DNA of 64,000 bases. Origin: an uncultured Fibrobacter sp. Lineage in GTDB: Bacteria; Fibrobacterota; Fibrobacteria; Fibrobacterales; Fibrobacteraceae. The DNA lies in the NCBI GenBank assembly GCA_934700345.1, contig CAKUXP010000016.1:1-64000 (forward strand), written 5' to 3'. The notes below the pieces were generated by a model, which saw only the letters and a list, made by a program, of their open reading frames with translations, did no database searches and was not told where the DNA came from. Below, piece after piece: positions 27,487 to 35,994 of this stretch. Numbering within the stretch: the stretch's first letter is position 1; each line of letters opens with the position of its first letter. A program made the position numbers and the translations under genes.

Positions 27487-28041
27487 ATGTACCTGATTGT
27501 TGGGTTGGGAAATCCGGGAAGCCGATACGAAAGTACGCACCATAATGCCGGATTTATGGCTGTCGAAAAACTCTCAGACGTATCGAAACCTTGGAAGTCC
27601 GAGCTTAAGTCTTTAACGCAAAAGGTTTCCGTTGCCGGGGAAGAGGTCTTGCTCGCAAAGCCGCAGACCTATATGAACCTTTCCGGTGAAGCGGTACAGG
27701 CGCTCATGACCTGGTACAAGGTTCCGCCGGAGCGTCTGCTCGTCTTTTCGGATGATATCAATCTGGATGTCGGACGGATTCGCGTTCGATCTTTCGGCTC
27801 TCACGGAGGACAGAACGGGCTTCGAAACATCATCGAGCATATCGGGGACAGGTTTCCGCGGGTGCGCTTCGGAGTTGGCAAGTGCCCGCCGGAATGGGAC
27901 TTGGCGAACTGGGTGCTTGCGAAGTTCCCAAGTGAAGATCGGGAAAAATTCCGGGTCGCGTTGGACAAGGTTTCCGCATTGGTCGAATGCTATTTTCGGC
28001 AGGGGATAGCCAAGTGCATGGAACGCTACAACGGCAAGTGA
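27487..28041 (+). CDS. pth: Peptidyl-tRNA hydrolase
   Basis: Releases peptides from prematurely dissociated peptidyl-tRNA. The 184-residue single domain has YLIVGLGNPGSRYESTHHNAGF with the catalytic His, KPQTYMNLSG, and FSDDINLDVGRIRVR followed by SHGGQNGLRNI. A GGAGG lies a few bases before the ATG. It converges with the mtaB-like gene, with three bases between stop codons. Confidence 0.96.
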   Translation: MYLIVGLGNPGSRYESTHHNAGFMAVEKLSDVSKPWKSELKSLTQKVSVAGEEVLLAKPQTYMNLSGEAVQALMTWYKVPPERLLVFSDDINLDVGRIRVRSFGSHGGQNGLRNIIEHIGDRFPRVRFGVGKCPPEWDLANWVLAKFPSEDREKFRVALDKVSALVECYFRQGIAKCMERYNGK

Positions 28042-28044
28042 AAT

Positions 28045-29328
28045 TCAGATAGGTTCGCCGACAAGGGCAAATGTCTCTGCGCTTTTAATTTGTACGTGAA
28101 GTCTTGTACCGATGCCATATTCGCCACGGAGAGCGATTGGCCGATAGAAGTCATCGCGGGCGATTGTCGTTCCCGCGCGCGAACCTTTTTTCTCGACGAT
28201 GACGTTTAGTTCTTTCCCGATGAATTTCTGGTTGTTGGATAGGGCGATAGACTGGAAAAGCCTAGACATTTCTGCCGAGCGGGCATAGCGTTCCGCCTTT
28301 GGAATGTCGTAGGGAAGCCTTGCCGCCGGCGTTCCCTCCCGCGGAACGAACCGCGTGATGTTGCAAATCGAAGGCTGGACTTTTCGGACTAGTTCAAGGC
28401 TCGCCTCGAAATCTTCGCGGGTTTCTCCGGGATAGGCGACAATGATGTCCGTTCCGAGATTCAGTTCGGGAAAATATGTCTGGAAGGTTTTGGCAATCCG
28501 GAAGAAATCCGAACTTGTATGTCGGCGGTTCATCGCCCGGAGAATCCTGTCGCTGCCGCTTTGCACGGGAATGTGGATGAACTTATAGAGATGTTCGTCG
28601 GTGAACGTTTCGACGAGGGTGTCTAGGAAGCGAAAGACGTGTCGCGGGTTTCCCATTCCGACGCGAATCCTGTATTCTCCGGAAACCTTTGCGATAATGC
28701 GCTGTAAAAGTTCGGCGAGGTTCGTGTGGATGTCGAATCCGTAGCAGCTGGTGTCCTGTCCCGTCAGGAAAATTTCCCTGTCGCCCTGTTCGACTTTTTT
28801 CTGGACGCGGCGGATGATGGATTCCGGCGACGCGCTTTTTAAAATTCCCTTGACGAGCCGCGTGGAGCAGTAGTGGCAGCTGTCGAGGCATCCCTCCTCG
28901 ATGTTGACGATGCCAATTCCCCGGTGGCTAGAAATGCCTTGTCCGAATATAGCGGACTCGGAAACGGAAAGGTTTAATCGGTTTGTAAACTGCCGAAAGG
29001 CGCTTTCGTTCCGGTGGGCGTCCTTTGGACCAAAAACAAAGTCCGGATAGAGACGTTCCAGTTCGCACTTTAAATCTTCTGTTGCGCAGCCTGTTACCCA
29101 GACCGGAACTTTCTGGAAGCTCGCTCGGATCTGTCTTGCCAACTTGACCGCTCCCGAAATTCCCTTGACTGTGCAGGCGTTGAGAACAATTGCGTCCGGT
29201 GTTTCGGATGGAAATTCAAAGGAAACACAAAACCCGCTCAGGGCGAACCGTTCTCCGATTTCTTCTCCGTCGCCGAAATTGGCCGCGCATCCTTCGCTGA
29301 GAATTGCTACTCTGCGCTTTGGATACAT
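28045..29328 (-). CDS. mtaB: MiaB-family tRNA methylthiotransferase, MtaB-like
   Basis: Radical SAM methylthiotransferase of 427 residues. The N-terminal domain carries three cluster cysteines (SEGCAANFGDGE, LNACTVKG, VTGCATED). The radical SAM motif is EEGCLDSCHYC, and a TRAM-like C-terminal end follows. The NACTVKG sequence is closer to the e-MtaB/CDKAL1 group, which modifies N6-threonylcarbamoyl-A37 of tRNA, than to MiaB or RimO. The start region overlaps the upstream spoIID-like gene by 22 nt. The family is certain; the exact substrate is inferred. Confidence 0.82.
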   Translation of the reverse strand: MYPKRRVAILSEGCAANFGDGEEIGERFALSGFCVSFEFPSETPDAIVLNACTVKGISGAVKLARQIRASFQKVPVWVTGCATEDLKCELERLYPDFVFGPKDAHRNESAFRQFTNRLNLSVSESAIFGQGISSHRGIGIVNIEEGCLDSCHYCSTRLVKGILKSASPESIIRRVQKKVEQGDREIFLTGQDTSCYGFDIHTNLAELLQRIIAKVSGEYRIRVGMGNPRHVFRFLDTLVETFTDEHLYKFIHIPVQSGSDRILRAMNRRHTSSDFFRIAKTFQTYFPELNLGTDIIVAYPGETREDFEASLELVRKVQPSICNITRFVPREGTPAARLPYDIPKAERYARSAEMSRLFQSIALSNNQKFIGKELNVIVEKKGSRAGTTIARDDFYRPIALRGEYGIGTRLHVQIKSAETFALVGEPI

Positions 29329-30734
29329 TCTAGGGTTGTTCCCGGATAGTATGCCTTGAGAATTGCGTCAAACGTTTGCCCGGCCTTTGCGCGTTCCCGA
29401 GTGCCCATCTGGCACATTCCGATGCCGTGCCCGAATCCCGACCCGTCGAGGACCCAGACCTTGCCGTTCTTTTCGATTTTGAACTTGGACGAGAAAAGAA
29501 TCTTGGAGCCATCCTTGAAGAGCCAGCGGGTCCTGTCGCCTTTGACGGTAAAGATTCCCTTATCGGTCAGGACTTCGAGTTCCGCGATACGTCCGCCCGG
29601 AAATGTCGATTTGATTTCGATCTGCTGGATTCCGCCGAAATTCGACTTTCCTTCGGCGCGGGCTTCCTTGAAGTTTCGCTTGAACATCGCCACGAGCTCT
29701 TTTTCGCTATAGACTTTTTTCCAGGAGGAGTGCGGCCCGGTGCACCAGGCGCTGTCGGCGCTCTTCATGTCGTTTTGGCTTTGCAGGTAGGGAACCGGAG
29801 CTAGTCCCCAGGTCTCGACGCCTTCCGTATAGCCGCCGCATGTAGAGTGGTAATAGGCTTCGACAAGGTTTCCGTTGTAAGTCAAGACGAGGCCTTTCGT
29901 GGAATCGATCGCCGCATTTGTCAGGGGAGATTCTCCCGAGCTGCCGTTATAGACTTGATCCTGGACGGTCGCATAGACATCGAAACCTTGAGAAATTCTC
30001 GAGTTGTAATGGCGGTAGGCGTAAGTGCGGGCGGCGACCGCCTGGACCTTGAGCGCTTCGAACATGCTTGAATCTAGCTTGCCGATTTCATGCGGTACGA
30101 CGCCTTTTAGATATTCTTCGACGGGAAGGACGTTGATGACGTTGAGCTTTCCCGAGGAATTTACGACGAGAATTTTTCCGCGGTATTCCTTGTTCCCGAC
30201 AGAAATCCGGGAACTTTCAACCGGGACGATCCAGACGGAGTCCGACAGTCCGATTGCGGATTGTACGTGTCCTTTTTTTGCGGAAAGCTTTTGGAGACCG
30301 GCCAGGGTTTTGCCCGAAGGGAAATCGGCAAAGCGAGTCCCAAGCGTAAAGCTGTTTCCGGAAATTTCCACCTTGGACACGCCGACCAAAATGCCAACTC
30401 GAAAGTCTCGCTGCAAGTCGTTGGGTAGAACCTTTGCCGGGTATGACGCTCTTTCTCGGAAAGCGGGTCCCGATGTCGAGGAATCCGCTCGGAGGGATGG
30501 CGTCGGAGAAATCGGCGCAAAGGGTTTGGTCTCGTCTGTCGAATCTTTTGTCGCAGATTCCGAAGGATTTTCCGTCGGAGCCGCTACGGGTAGTGCGGGC
30601 ACTTCGGATGTTTTCGCCTGGGGCGGGGCCTCCGCCGGCTTTTCTTCATCGACCGGATCGGTGACAAGCGGTGGAAGCGGTGCGCAGCTTGAAAGCCCGA
30701 TGGCAAGAAACAGCAGCGGAAATCGGCTTATCAT
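29307..30734 (-). CDS. SpoIID/LytB-domain lipoprotein
   Basis: A 475-residue envelope protein. A lipoprotein signal (MISRFPLLFLAIGLSSC, Cys17) is followed by a roughly 90-residue Pro/Ser/Thr-rich linker, then the SpoIID/LytB domain with VNVLPVEEYLKGVVPHEIGK, LKVQAVAARTYAYRH, STCGGYTEGVETWG and a C-terminal GSGFGHGIGMCQMGTRERAKAG. SpoIID proteins cleave denuded peptidoglycan glycans; the LytB branch acts as amidase enhancer. It starts with an ATGA overlap with def. Confidence 0.88.
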   Translation of the reverse strand: MISRFPLLFLAIGLSSCAPLPPLVTDPVDEEKPAEAPPQAKTSEVPALPVAAPTENPSESATKDSTDETKPFAPISPTPSLRADSSTSGPAFRERASYPAKVLPNDLQRDFRVGILVGVSKVEISGNSFTLGTRFADFPSGKTLAGLQKLSAKKGHVQSAIGLSDSVWIVPVESSRISVGNKEYRGKILVVNSSGKLNVINVLPVEEYLKGVVPHEIGKLDSSMFEALKVQAVAARTYAYRHYNSRISQGFDVYATVQDQVYNGSSGESPLTNAAIDSTKGLVLTYNGNLVEAYYHSTCGGYTEGVETWGLAPVPYLQSQNDMKSADSAWCTGPHSSWKKVYSEKELVAMFKRNFKEARAEGKSNFGGIQQIEIKSTFPGGRIAELEVLTDKGIFTVKGDRTRWLFKDGSKILFSSKFKIEKNGKVWVLDGSGFGHGIGMCQMGTRERAKAGQTFDAILKAYYPGTTLECIQSAE

Positions 30735-31288
30735 CGTTTTCCCGTTTTTCCAGATTCCAGTTTTTTCTTTTCTTTTTTCACCATGTCGCGGAGTTTGGAA
30801 CGGTTGAGTTCCCTGTCTGCGGTCGAGATGACATCGACAAAGAGCTTGCCGTCAAGATGGTCCGTTTCGTGCTGGAAACAACGGCAGAGAAGCCCTTCGA
30901 CATTGTGTTCCTCGACTGTCTGCCCGTTCTCGTCCGTGTAGCGGATCCAGATTTTTCCTGGCCGATAGACGTTGCAGAAAACATCCGGGACGGAAAGGCA
31001 GCCTTCGTCATAGGGGACGTTTTCCGAATTGGGTTCCGAGCCCCAGATCGGGTTGAAGATTATCCGGGGAGCGGGCGTTTCGCTTTCGTCGGGACGCGCC
31101 GGATCGATAACAACCAGGCGGACGTCCTTTCCGACTTGCGGAGCGGCTAGTCCGACTCCGCCGGCATCGTACATCGTCTCGAGCATATCGTGCGCAAGCG
31201 CGACGAGTTCCGGCGTAATCGCTTCGACCGGCTTGCATTTCTCGCGCAACACGGGATTGCCGTAAACCTTGATGTCCAGAATGGCCAT
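30731..31288 (-). CDS. def: Peptide deformylase
   Basis: Removes the formyl group from nascent N termini. The 185-residue metalloenzyme has GVGLAAPQ (residues 44-51), EGCLS with Cys97, and QHETDHLDG with His140, Glu141 and His144, so all three metal ligands and the catalytic Glu are present. The C-terminal extension is Lys-rich. It overlaps the yajC stop by one base and is followed by the spoIID-like gene with ATGA overlap. Confidence 0.96.
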   Translation of the reverse strand: MAILDIKVYGNPVLREKCKPVEAITPELVALAHDMLETMYDAGGVGLAAPQVGKDVRLVVIDPARPDESETPAPRIIFNPIWGSEPNSENVPYDEGCLSVPDVFCNVYRPGKIWIRYTDENGQTVEEHNVEGLLCRCFQHETDHLDGKLFVDVISTADRELNRSKLRDMVKKEKKKLESGKTGKR

Positions 31289-31650
31289 TACTTTGCCGCT
31301 TTCTTGTCGTCCGCGTTGAGTACGCGGAGAATGGCTGCCTGTTCAAAGTCGAGCTTTGTGTCGTTTCCGGTCTTGACGGTTACGATGTTGCCTTCGATAT
31401 TGATGACAGATCCGATGATTCCTGCCGTTGTCAGCACTTGGTCGCCTTTTTTCAGTGCTTTGCGCATCGCATCGAGCTTCTTCATTTCCTTTTGCTTTGG
31501 CATGATAAAGAAGAGGTACATGACGACGAACATCAGGATGAACGGGAGAAGTCCCATGAGCATGGATCCGCTTTGCTGTTCGGCGGGGGCGGCTTCATCG
31601 GCAAAGGCGGATGCGGCGAATACTAGGGCGAGGAGGGCGGAGTGTTTCAT
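31288..31650 (-). CDS. yajC: Preprotein translocase subunit YajC
   Basis: Accessory subunit of the Sec translocon. The 120-residue protein has an unusual N-terminal signal-peptide-like stretch (MKHSALLALVFAASAFA), then an acidic, Gln-rich spacer, the YajC membrane helix LLPFILMFVVMYLFFIMPKQ, and the cytosolic domain LKKGDQVLTTAGIIGSVINI. AAGGATT lies about 6 nt before the start. A TAAATTGG box lies about 30 nt upstream, suggesting an internal promoter in the minus-strand run. Confidence 0.9.
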   Translation of the reverse strand: MKHSALLALVFAASAFADEAAPAEQQSGSMLMGLLPFILMFVVMYLFFIMPKQKEMKKLDAMRKALKKGDQVLTTAGIIGSVINIEGNIVTVKTGNDTKLDFEQAAILRVLNADDKKAAK

Positions 31651-31692
31651 AGAAATCCTTTTGGTAAAATGAATGGACCCAATTTAGAAAAT

Positions 31693-32670
31693 TTAAGTCC
31701 GGATTTTGTCCGCAGCATGGCTTATCGCTTGCGGCAAGCGTCTGTCGAGCATCGGATAGACGCGGTTCAGTTCGAGCAGGTCCTTGATAGCTTCGCGGTC
31801 TCCGTAAAACTCTTTGATCGTATCCAATTCGATGTCCGAGGAAAACTCCGGCGAAGAAAAGAGATAGCCGCATTGGACCAGGTTGGTGAATGCGCGGCGG
31901 GTGATCTTGATTCCGGGGAACAGTTTCCCGTATGTCGCGATGAAGTCCTTGGCGAGAATGAAGATGCGGTCCTCGTTTTCATGACCCCGGGTCTTTGCCG
32001 CAGAGATAAATGCGGTGAGGATTGTCTGGTCGTTTGCCGAAAGGATGGAACGCGGTAGGGACTTGCCTGCCATGCGGGCGATCAGCGTTCGATAAAGGAG
32101 TCGCGGCAAATTTTTGCGGTAGAAGCGTATCCGGGGACATTCGCCCGGAATGATTTCGGAAATACCCAGCTCGCAGAATCCCTGAAACAGGTCAAGCGTT
32201 TCGCTGTAAGCGAGTCCGTTGATCGCGCGGATATCGCTTGCGACTTTGTCTAGATCGAAAATGGCTTCCTTGAGGTGTCTTGCGAATTTTGCGCAGACAA
32301 AGAGCGCTGTCGGGATGGCGTGGATCTTGTCTAGCGTCGACTTGTTTCTTTTTGCCGTTTCGAGCCTGGATTCCATAAAGCGCAGGAACGGGGAAAACCA
32401 GACTGGCAGACTCTGGAATGCGGACGCGAGGTCGTCTTGTGAAATTTCCTCGACTTCGGAACTTTCCATGGCGCGAAGCGTATAGCGGTGCGGGGCGAAG
32501 TTCAGGAGGGATCCTTTTCCGACCACGGAATGTGACTGGAACGTCTCTCCGGATCGGAGTTTTGCGCCTTCCTTTCTTTGGACAATGAAGGAACCCTTGT
32601 GTATGATGAAGAGCTTGCCGTCGGTGTCGCCTTCCGAAAAGAGAACGTCCCTTGCCTGCAGCCTTTTCAT
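31693..32670 (-). CDS. Cyclic nucleotide-binding-domain protein, copy 2
   Basis: A 325-residue protein with an N-terminal CRP-type cNMP-binding beta-roll (RDVLFSEGDTDGKLFIIHKGSFIVQR, then SVVGKGSLLNF). The long C-terminal part is helical and unrecognised, with LYRTLIARMAGKSLPRS and FILAKDFIATYGKLFPG; no clear DNA-binding helix-turn-helix was seen. The ATG at 32670 overlaps the stop of the first copy as ATGA. An in-frame extension to 32901 runs inside the upstream gene and is rejected. A ligand-responsive scaffold or regulator is likely. Confidence 0.72.
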   Translation of the reverse strand: MKRLQARDVLFSEGDTDGKLFIIHKGSFIVQRKEGAKLRSGETFQSHSVVGKGSLLNFAPHRYTLRAMESSEVEEISQDDLASAFQSLPVWFSPFLRFMESRLETAKRNKSTLDKIHAIPTALFVCAKFARHLKEAIFDLDKVASDIRAINGLAYSETLDLFQGFCELGISEIIPGECPRIRFYRKNLPRLLYRTLIARMAGKSLPRSILSANDQTILTAFISAAKTRGHENEDRIFILAKDFIATYGKLFPGIKITRRAFTNLVQCGYLFSSPEFSSDIELDTIKEFYGDREAIKDLLELNRVYPMLDRRLPQAISHAADKIRT

Positions 32671-33587
32671 AGAAGCCCCTTGATGTTGCGTTCCCCGTGG
32701 ACTGCGCAGAGGAACTTGTCGAGATTTTCCGTTTCGAGAAACAGCTTGTCCGTATCCGGAATTTTCGAAAAGATTCCCAGCTCGACGAACTTGATGATGA
32801 CGATAAAGTCCGCCCGGGGAATCTTCCGGGTCAGGTAATCTAGCCATTCCTTGCGAGTCCTGGTGAACAGGGAATCTTCGAGGCTCAGTGCTTCGAGGCA
32901 TGAACGTTCCCTGGGGGAAAGTCCAAATGGGGGATAGGTTTCCCCTTTGCGGCAGGAATGGAGATATTCGAAAAGAATGTTCAGCAGCTTGGGCTTTACC
33001 GTGAGAAGGCGGGCGTTCGGCTTTCCCGAATCATCCGGCTCTAGCCTTGCGAACTTGCGTCGGAGAAGTTCCCGGAGGGCTTCCGCCGTTTCCTCCTTTG
33101 TCGCCCGGGTTTGCCACCTGTATTCCCGAAGAACCTGGACCGTGTCGAGCGGTTCGTGGCCTGTCCGCTTGGCAAGGAACAACACAAAACTTTCTAGCGG
33201 ATCCGCATAGATTGGCTTATCCGCGGATCTTTGCAGCTGCCTGTATTCGGACGAAAGCGAGGAAATCAGAGCGAGCAACCAGTGCGGGGCTTTCTTGAGG
33301 ACGCATTCCATCGCTTTCTTGTCGATTTTTACGATGATTGCGCCCTTGCCCGTGCGGACGCTTTCGGAAAACGGAACTCCATCCATTACGGAGGCTACGC
33401 CAACCAGGGAACCTTGCGGAATCGCGTAGAGGATTTTCTCGTCGTCAAAGGCTTCGAGTTCCCCCTCTTCCACATAGATCATTCCGGATGTACGTTCGCC
33501 TTTTTTTAAAACGACAAAACCCGCTTGAAGGGAAATGCGTTCAAACGGGAAATGGGAATGGCTGTTTACGGAACCCTCCGAAACCAA
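32667..33587 (-). CDS. Cyclic nucleotide-binding-domain protein, copy 1
   Basis: A 306-residue protein whose first 120 residues form a cNMP-binding beta-roll (FERISLQAGFVVLKKGERTSGMIYVEEGELEAF, IPQGSLVGVASVMDGVPFSESV). A helical second half contains KEETAEALRELLRRKFARLEP, which could be a degenerate winged-helix. The start is uncertain: the best in-frame codon is a TTG at 33587 without a good ribosome binding site. It is paired with and partly similar to the next gene, and follows rplS by 19 nt. Confidence 0.7.
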   Translation of the reverse strand: MVSEGSVNSHSHFPFERISLQAGFVVLKKGERTSGMIYVEEGELEAFDDEKILYAIPQGSLVGVASVMDGVPFSESVRTGKGAIIVKIDKKAMECVLKKAPHWLLALISSLSSEYRQLQRSADKPIYADPLESFVLFLAKRTGHEPLDTVQVLREYRWQTRATKEETAEALRELLRRKFARLEPDDSGKPNARLLTVKPKLLNILFEYLHSCRKGETYPPFGLSPRERSCLEALSLEDSLFTRTRKEWLDYLTRKIPRADFIVIIKFVELGIFSKIPDTDKLFLETENLDKFLCAVHGERNIKGLL

Positions 33588-33606
33588 AGGGATGCCGTCT
33601 TGAAAA

Positions 33607-33954
33607 CTAGCCTTCGCGCTTTTCGATACGGGCAGCCTTGCCGGAGAGCTTGCGCATGTAGTAGATGCGCGCCTTGCGGACCTTGCCCTGGCGGTTGATT
33701 TCGAAAGAAGCGATACGCGGGCTGTGGAGCGGGAAGATGCGTTCGATAGCTACGCCGTCGGACATTTTGCGGACAGTGACGGTTTCACCGATTCCGGTGC
33801 TCTTCTGCTGGATGATGACACCCTTGAACGGCTGGATGCGTTCCTTTGTTCCTTCGATGACCTTGACGTTCACCGTGATGGTGTCGCCAGTGCGGAATTC
33901 CGGAAGATCCGTTTTCTTGTTTTCTTGCTGAATCGCTTGGATGTTAAGGGACAT
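33607..33954 (-). CDS. rplS: 50S ribosomal protein L19
   Basis: A 115-residue L19 with FRTGDTITVNVKVIEGTKERIQPFKGVIIQQ, followed by RIFPLHSPRIASFEINRQGKVRKARIYYMRKLSGKAARI. Full length. It is the last member of the conserved rpsP-rimM-trmD-rplS set. A TAAATTTGG box about 23-31 nt upstream of its start, inside the end of trmD, could be its own promoter. Confidence 0.97.
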   Translation of the reverse strand: MSLNIQAIQQENKKTDLPEFRTGDTITVNVKVIEGTKERIQPFKGVIIQQKSTGIGETVTVRKMSDGVAIERIFPLHSPRIASFEINRQGKVRKARIYYMRKLSGKAARIEKREG

Positions 33955-33969
33955 ATTCTGTGACCTCGG

Positions 33970-34674
33970 TTATTGTTTGCCAAATTTAGTATCTATTTGC
34001 AATTTTTCGTAGATGTCAGGGCGTCTTTCTTTCGTTCTTTTTAAAGATTCCGCCCTTCTCCACTCGGAAATCCGCTTATGATGCCCGGAAATGAGCACTT
34101 CTGGAACGGGTTTGCCTTCAAAAACCTCGGGCCTGGTATAGACGGGCCAGCCGAGGGGACCCTGTGCAAAGGAGTCCGTTTCTCCAGATTCTTTGTGTCC
34201 GAGCGCTCCGGGGAGAAGTCTCACGACTGCGTCGGTCAGGAGCATTGCCGGAAGTTCTCCACCGCTGACGACAAAGTCGCCGATGGAAATTTCCCGATCG
34301 ACATAGTCTTCCCGGATTCGTTCGTCGATTCCCTTGTAGTGCCCGCAGACGAGGACCAAATGGCTTTCTTTGGAAAGTTCCTCTGCGATTTTGTGCGTAA
34401 AGGGAATTCCGTCGGCGGTTAGATAGATGACTTTTCCGCCATCTTCCCTTACCTGCGTGCTTCGGATGGCGCGGGCGAGAGGTTCCGGTCGAAGGACCAT
34501 GCCCGGTTCGCCCCCATAGGGTGCGTCATCGACCTGCCCGTAATCGTTCACAGCGAAGTCGCGGAGATAGACCGTCCGAAAGGAGAAAAGTCCGTTCTTC
34601 TGCGCCCTGCCGACGATGGAATGCTCCAAGGGAGCAAACATTTCCGGGAAGATCGTAATGCAGTCGATTTTCAT
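33970..34674 (-). CDS. trmD: tRNA (guanine37-N1)-methyltransferase
   Basis: Methylates G37 of tRNAs with G at position 36, preventing frameshifts. The 234-residue SPOUT enzyme has MKIDCITIFPEMFAPLEHSIVGRA, DDAPYGGEPGMVLRPEP, LVCGHYKGIDERI and SIGDFVVSGGELPAM; the C-terminal domain ends in VPEVLISGHHKRISEWRR. The ATG at 34674 gives an ATGA overlap with rimM and is preferred to the longer in-frame start at 34758. Confidence 0.96.
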   Translation of the reverse strand: MKIDCITIFPEMFAPLEHSIVGRAQKNGLFSFRTVYLRDFAVNDYGQVDDAPYGGEPGMVLRPEPLARAIRSTQVREDGGKVIYLTADGIPFTHKIAEELSKESHLVLVCGHYKGIDERIREDYVDREISIGDFVVSGGELPAMLLTDAVVRLLPGALGHKESGETDSFAQGPLGWPVYTRPEVFEGKPVPEVLISGHHKRISEWRRAESLKRTKERRPDIYEKLQIDTKFGKQ

Positions 34675-35210
34675 TCGACCCTCATCGCGAAGAACTTTTC
34701 GAGAAAGGCTTCGGAAATGCGCACCGTGCGTTTTTCGCTGTCGATGGAAAAAACGCATTCTTTTATCCAGGGGGCGAGGATCTCGCTTCCTTTGTACACA
34801 AAACGGAACGCGTTGACGCTTGGCAGAGCTTCGACGGACAGGACTTTCCCGATTTCGTTTTCGGAATCTCCGATGATGGAAAAGCCTTCAAGATCCGAAA
34901 AGTAATATGTGCCTTTTGGCGCGGGAATCCGTTCGTCCATGGGAACGCAAATGTCCAAATTGACCAGCGGCTTGAGCGATTCCGGGGAATCGTAACCCTT
35001 GAAGCGGAGAAGCCAAATGTCATGCGCGATACGCGCGCTTTCGACTTCGAGCGGAACGACCGAGGATGCGGACGTAACATATACCGTGGTGAATTTTTGA
35101 CACCGCGCGATATCGTGCGTCTGCGGAGCGCACTTGATTTCACCCTTAAAACCGTGGGGCTTCATCAAGTGTCCAACGACGACCAGTTCCTTTTCGTTTG
35201 CGTTTTCCAT
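34671..35210 (-). CDS. rimM: Ribosome maturation factor RimM
   Basis: 16S rRNA processing factor binding ribosomal protein S19. At 179 residues it has the N-terminal RimM barrel with VVGHLMKPHGFKGEIKC and the C-terminal PRC-barrel with YYFSDLEGFSIIGDSENEIGKVLSV, then SVNAFRFVYKGSEILAPWIKECV. It stands between rpsP and trmD as in most bacteria, but is separated from rpsP by a hairpin terminator. Confidence 0.93.
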   Translation of the reverse strand: MENANEKELVVVGHLMKPHGFKGEIKCAPQTHDIARCQKFTTVYVTSASSVVPLEVESARIAHDIWLLRFKGYDSPESLKPLVNLDICVPMDERIPAPKGTYYFSDLEGFSIIGDSENEIGKVLSVEALPSVNAFRFVYKGSEILAPWIKECVFSIDSEKRTVRISEAFLEKFFAMRVE

Positions 35211-35218
35211 GTTGTTTC

Positions 35219-35254
35219 AAAAGAAAACCCCGTGCTTGGATTCCGCACAGGGTT
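35219..35254 (-). terminator. Hairpin terminator/attenuator between rpsP and rimM
   Basis: On the minus strand a 10-bp stem (35254-35245 with 35235-35226, one G-U pair) with a 9-nt loop is followed by TTTTCTTTT. It lies about 20 nt after the rpsP stop and just before rimM, so some transcripts would end here. Confidence 0.75.
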
Positions 35255-35274
35255 CGGCGATCCGATTTTGAAAA

Positions 35275-35700
35275 TTAGGCCTGCGGAGCAGTGTCTGCAG
35301 CCGGAGCCGCTTCTTCGGTGGGGGCTTCCTTGGCTGCCTTTTCGGCTTCGAGACGGGCCTTGGCCTTGGGACCGAGCTTCGCTTTCTTGAGTTTTTCCGG
35401 ACGCGGGGTGGCGGTCTTGCCTTCGATGGAACGACCCGCGCGGATTTCGTGGAAGAGGTCGAGAATGCCGGTCTGGCGGAGGAGGGATGCGACTGTGTCG
35501 GACGGCTGTGCACCGGTCTTGAGCCACTTCAGGACCTTTTCCTGGTCGAACGTGATGACCGGCTTCTTGTGGTTCGGATCGTAGAAACCGACCTGTTCGA
35601 TGAAGCTGTCGTTGCGGGCCTTGCGGTTGTCGATAACGACGGCGCGGTAAACGGAATTGTGTCTTTTGCCGAAGCGGGCGAGACGAATCACTGTTGCCAT
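35275..35700 (-). CDS. rpsP: 30S ribosomal protein S16 with C-terminal extension
   Basis: S16 core in the first 80 residues (MATVIRLARFGKRHNSVYRAVVIDNRKARNDSFIEQVG, WLKTGAQPSDTVASLLRQTG). The protein is 141 residues instead of the usual 80-90. The extra tail is rich in Lys, Ala, Pro and Glu and looks disordered. The ATG at 35700 is set by homology and by GAGG 7 nt upstream; an in-frame extension to 35772 is rejected. Confidence 0.95.
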   Translation of the reverse strand: MATVIRLARFGKRHNSVYRAVVIDNRKARNDSFIEQVGFYDPNHKKPVITFDQEKVLKWLKTGAQPSDTVASLLRQTGILDLFHEIRAGRSIEGKTATPRPEKLKKAKLGPKAKARLEAEKAAKEAPTEEAAPAADTAPQA

Positions 35701-35729
35701 GAAAATACCTCTTGTTTGATTTTCGGATG

Positions 35730-35737
35730 GAAATATA
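35730..35737 (-). promoter_or_regulatory. Putative -7/-10 box of rpsP
   Basis: TATATTTC on the minus strand, 29 nt before the rpsP ATG, in an otherwise gene-free 294-bp region (35701-35994). The rest of that region shows no gene I can support. Confidence 0.45.
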
Positions 35738-35994
35738 GCAAGTTTTTGAAAAAATCCGTTGTTTAAGTACAAATTAATTTGAAAATTTTACAAAACTGCT
35801 GATTTTGGTGAAATTTTGCCTTTTTAAGGAGCATGAATCAAGATGGAAGATTGGGGAAAATATCGAGAATCGGGCTGTACGGCGCTTAGGGGTTAAATCC
35901 GCGGACTTCTGATTTTCTGGGAAATATCTAATTCCTAGACTTCATTCAACCATCGACTGTTGACTAGGGTGTCTGTTCTGAGCCTTGATAACCG

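Noticed and set aside
35833..35889. An 18-codon frame after AAGGAG upstream of rpsP
   Set aside because: The Shine-Dalgarno spacing is only about one base, the peptide has no features, and nothing else supports it.
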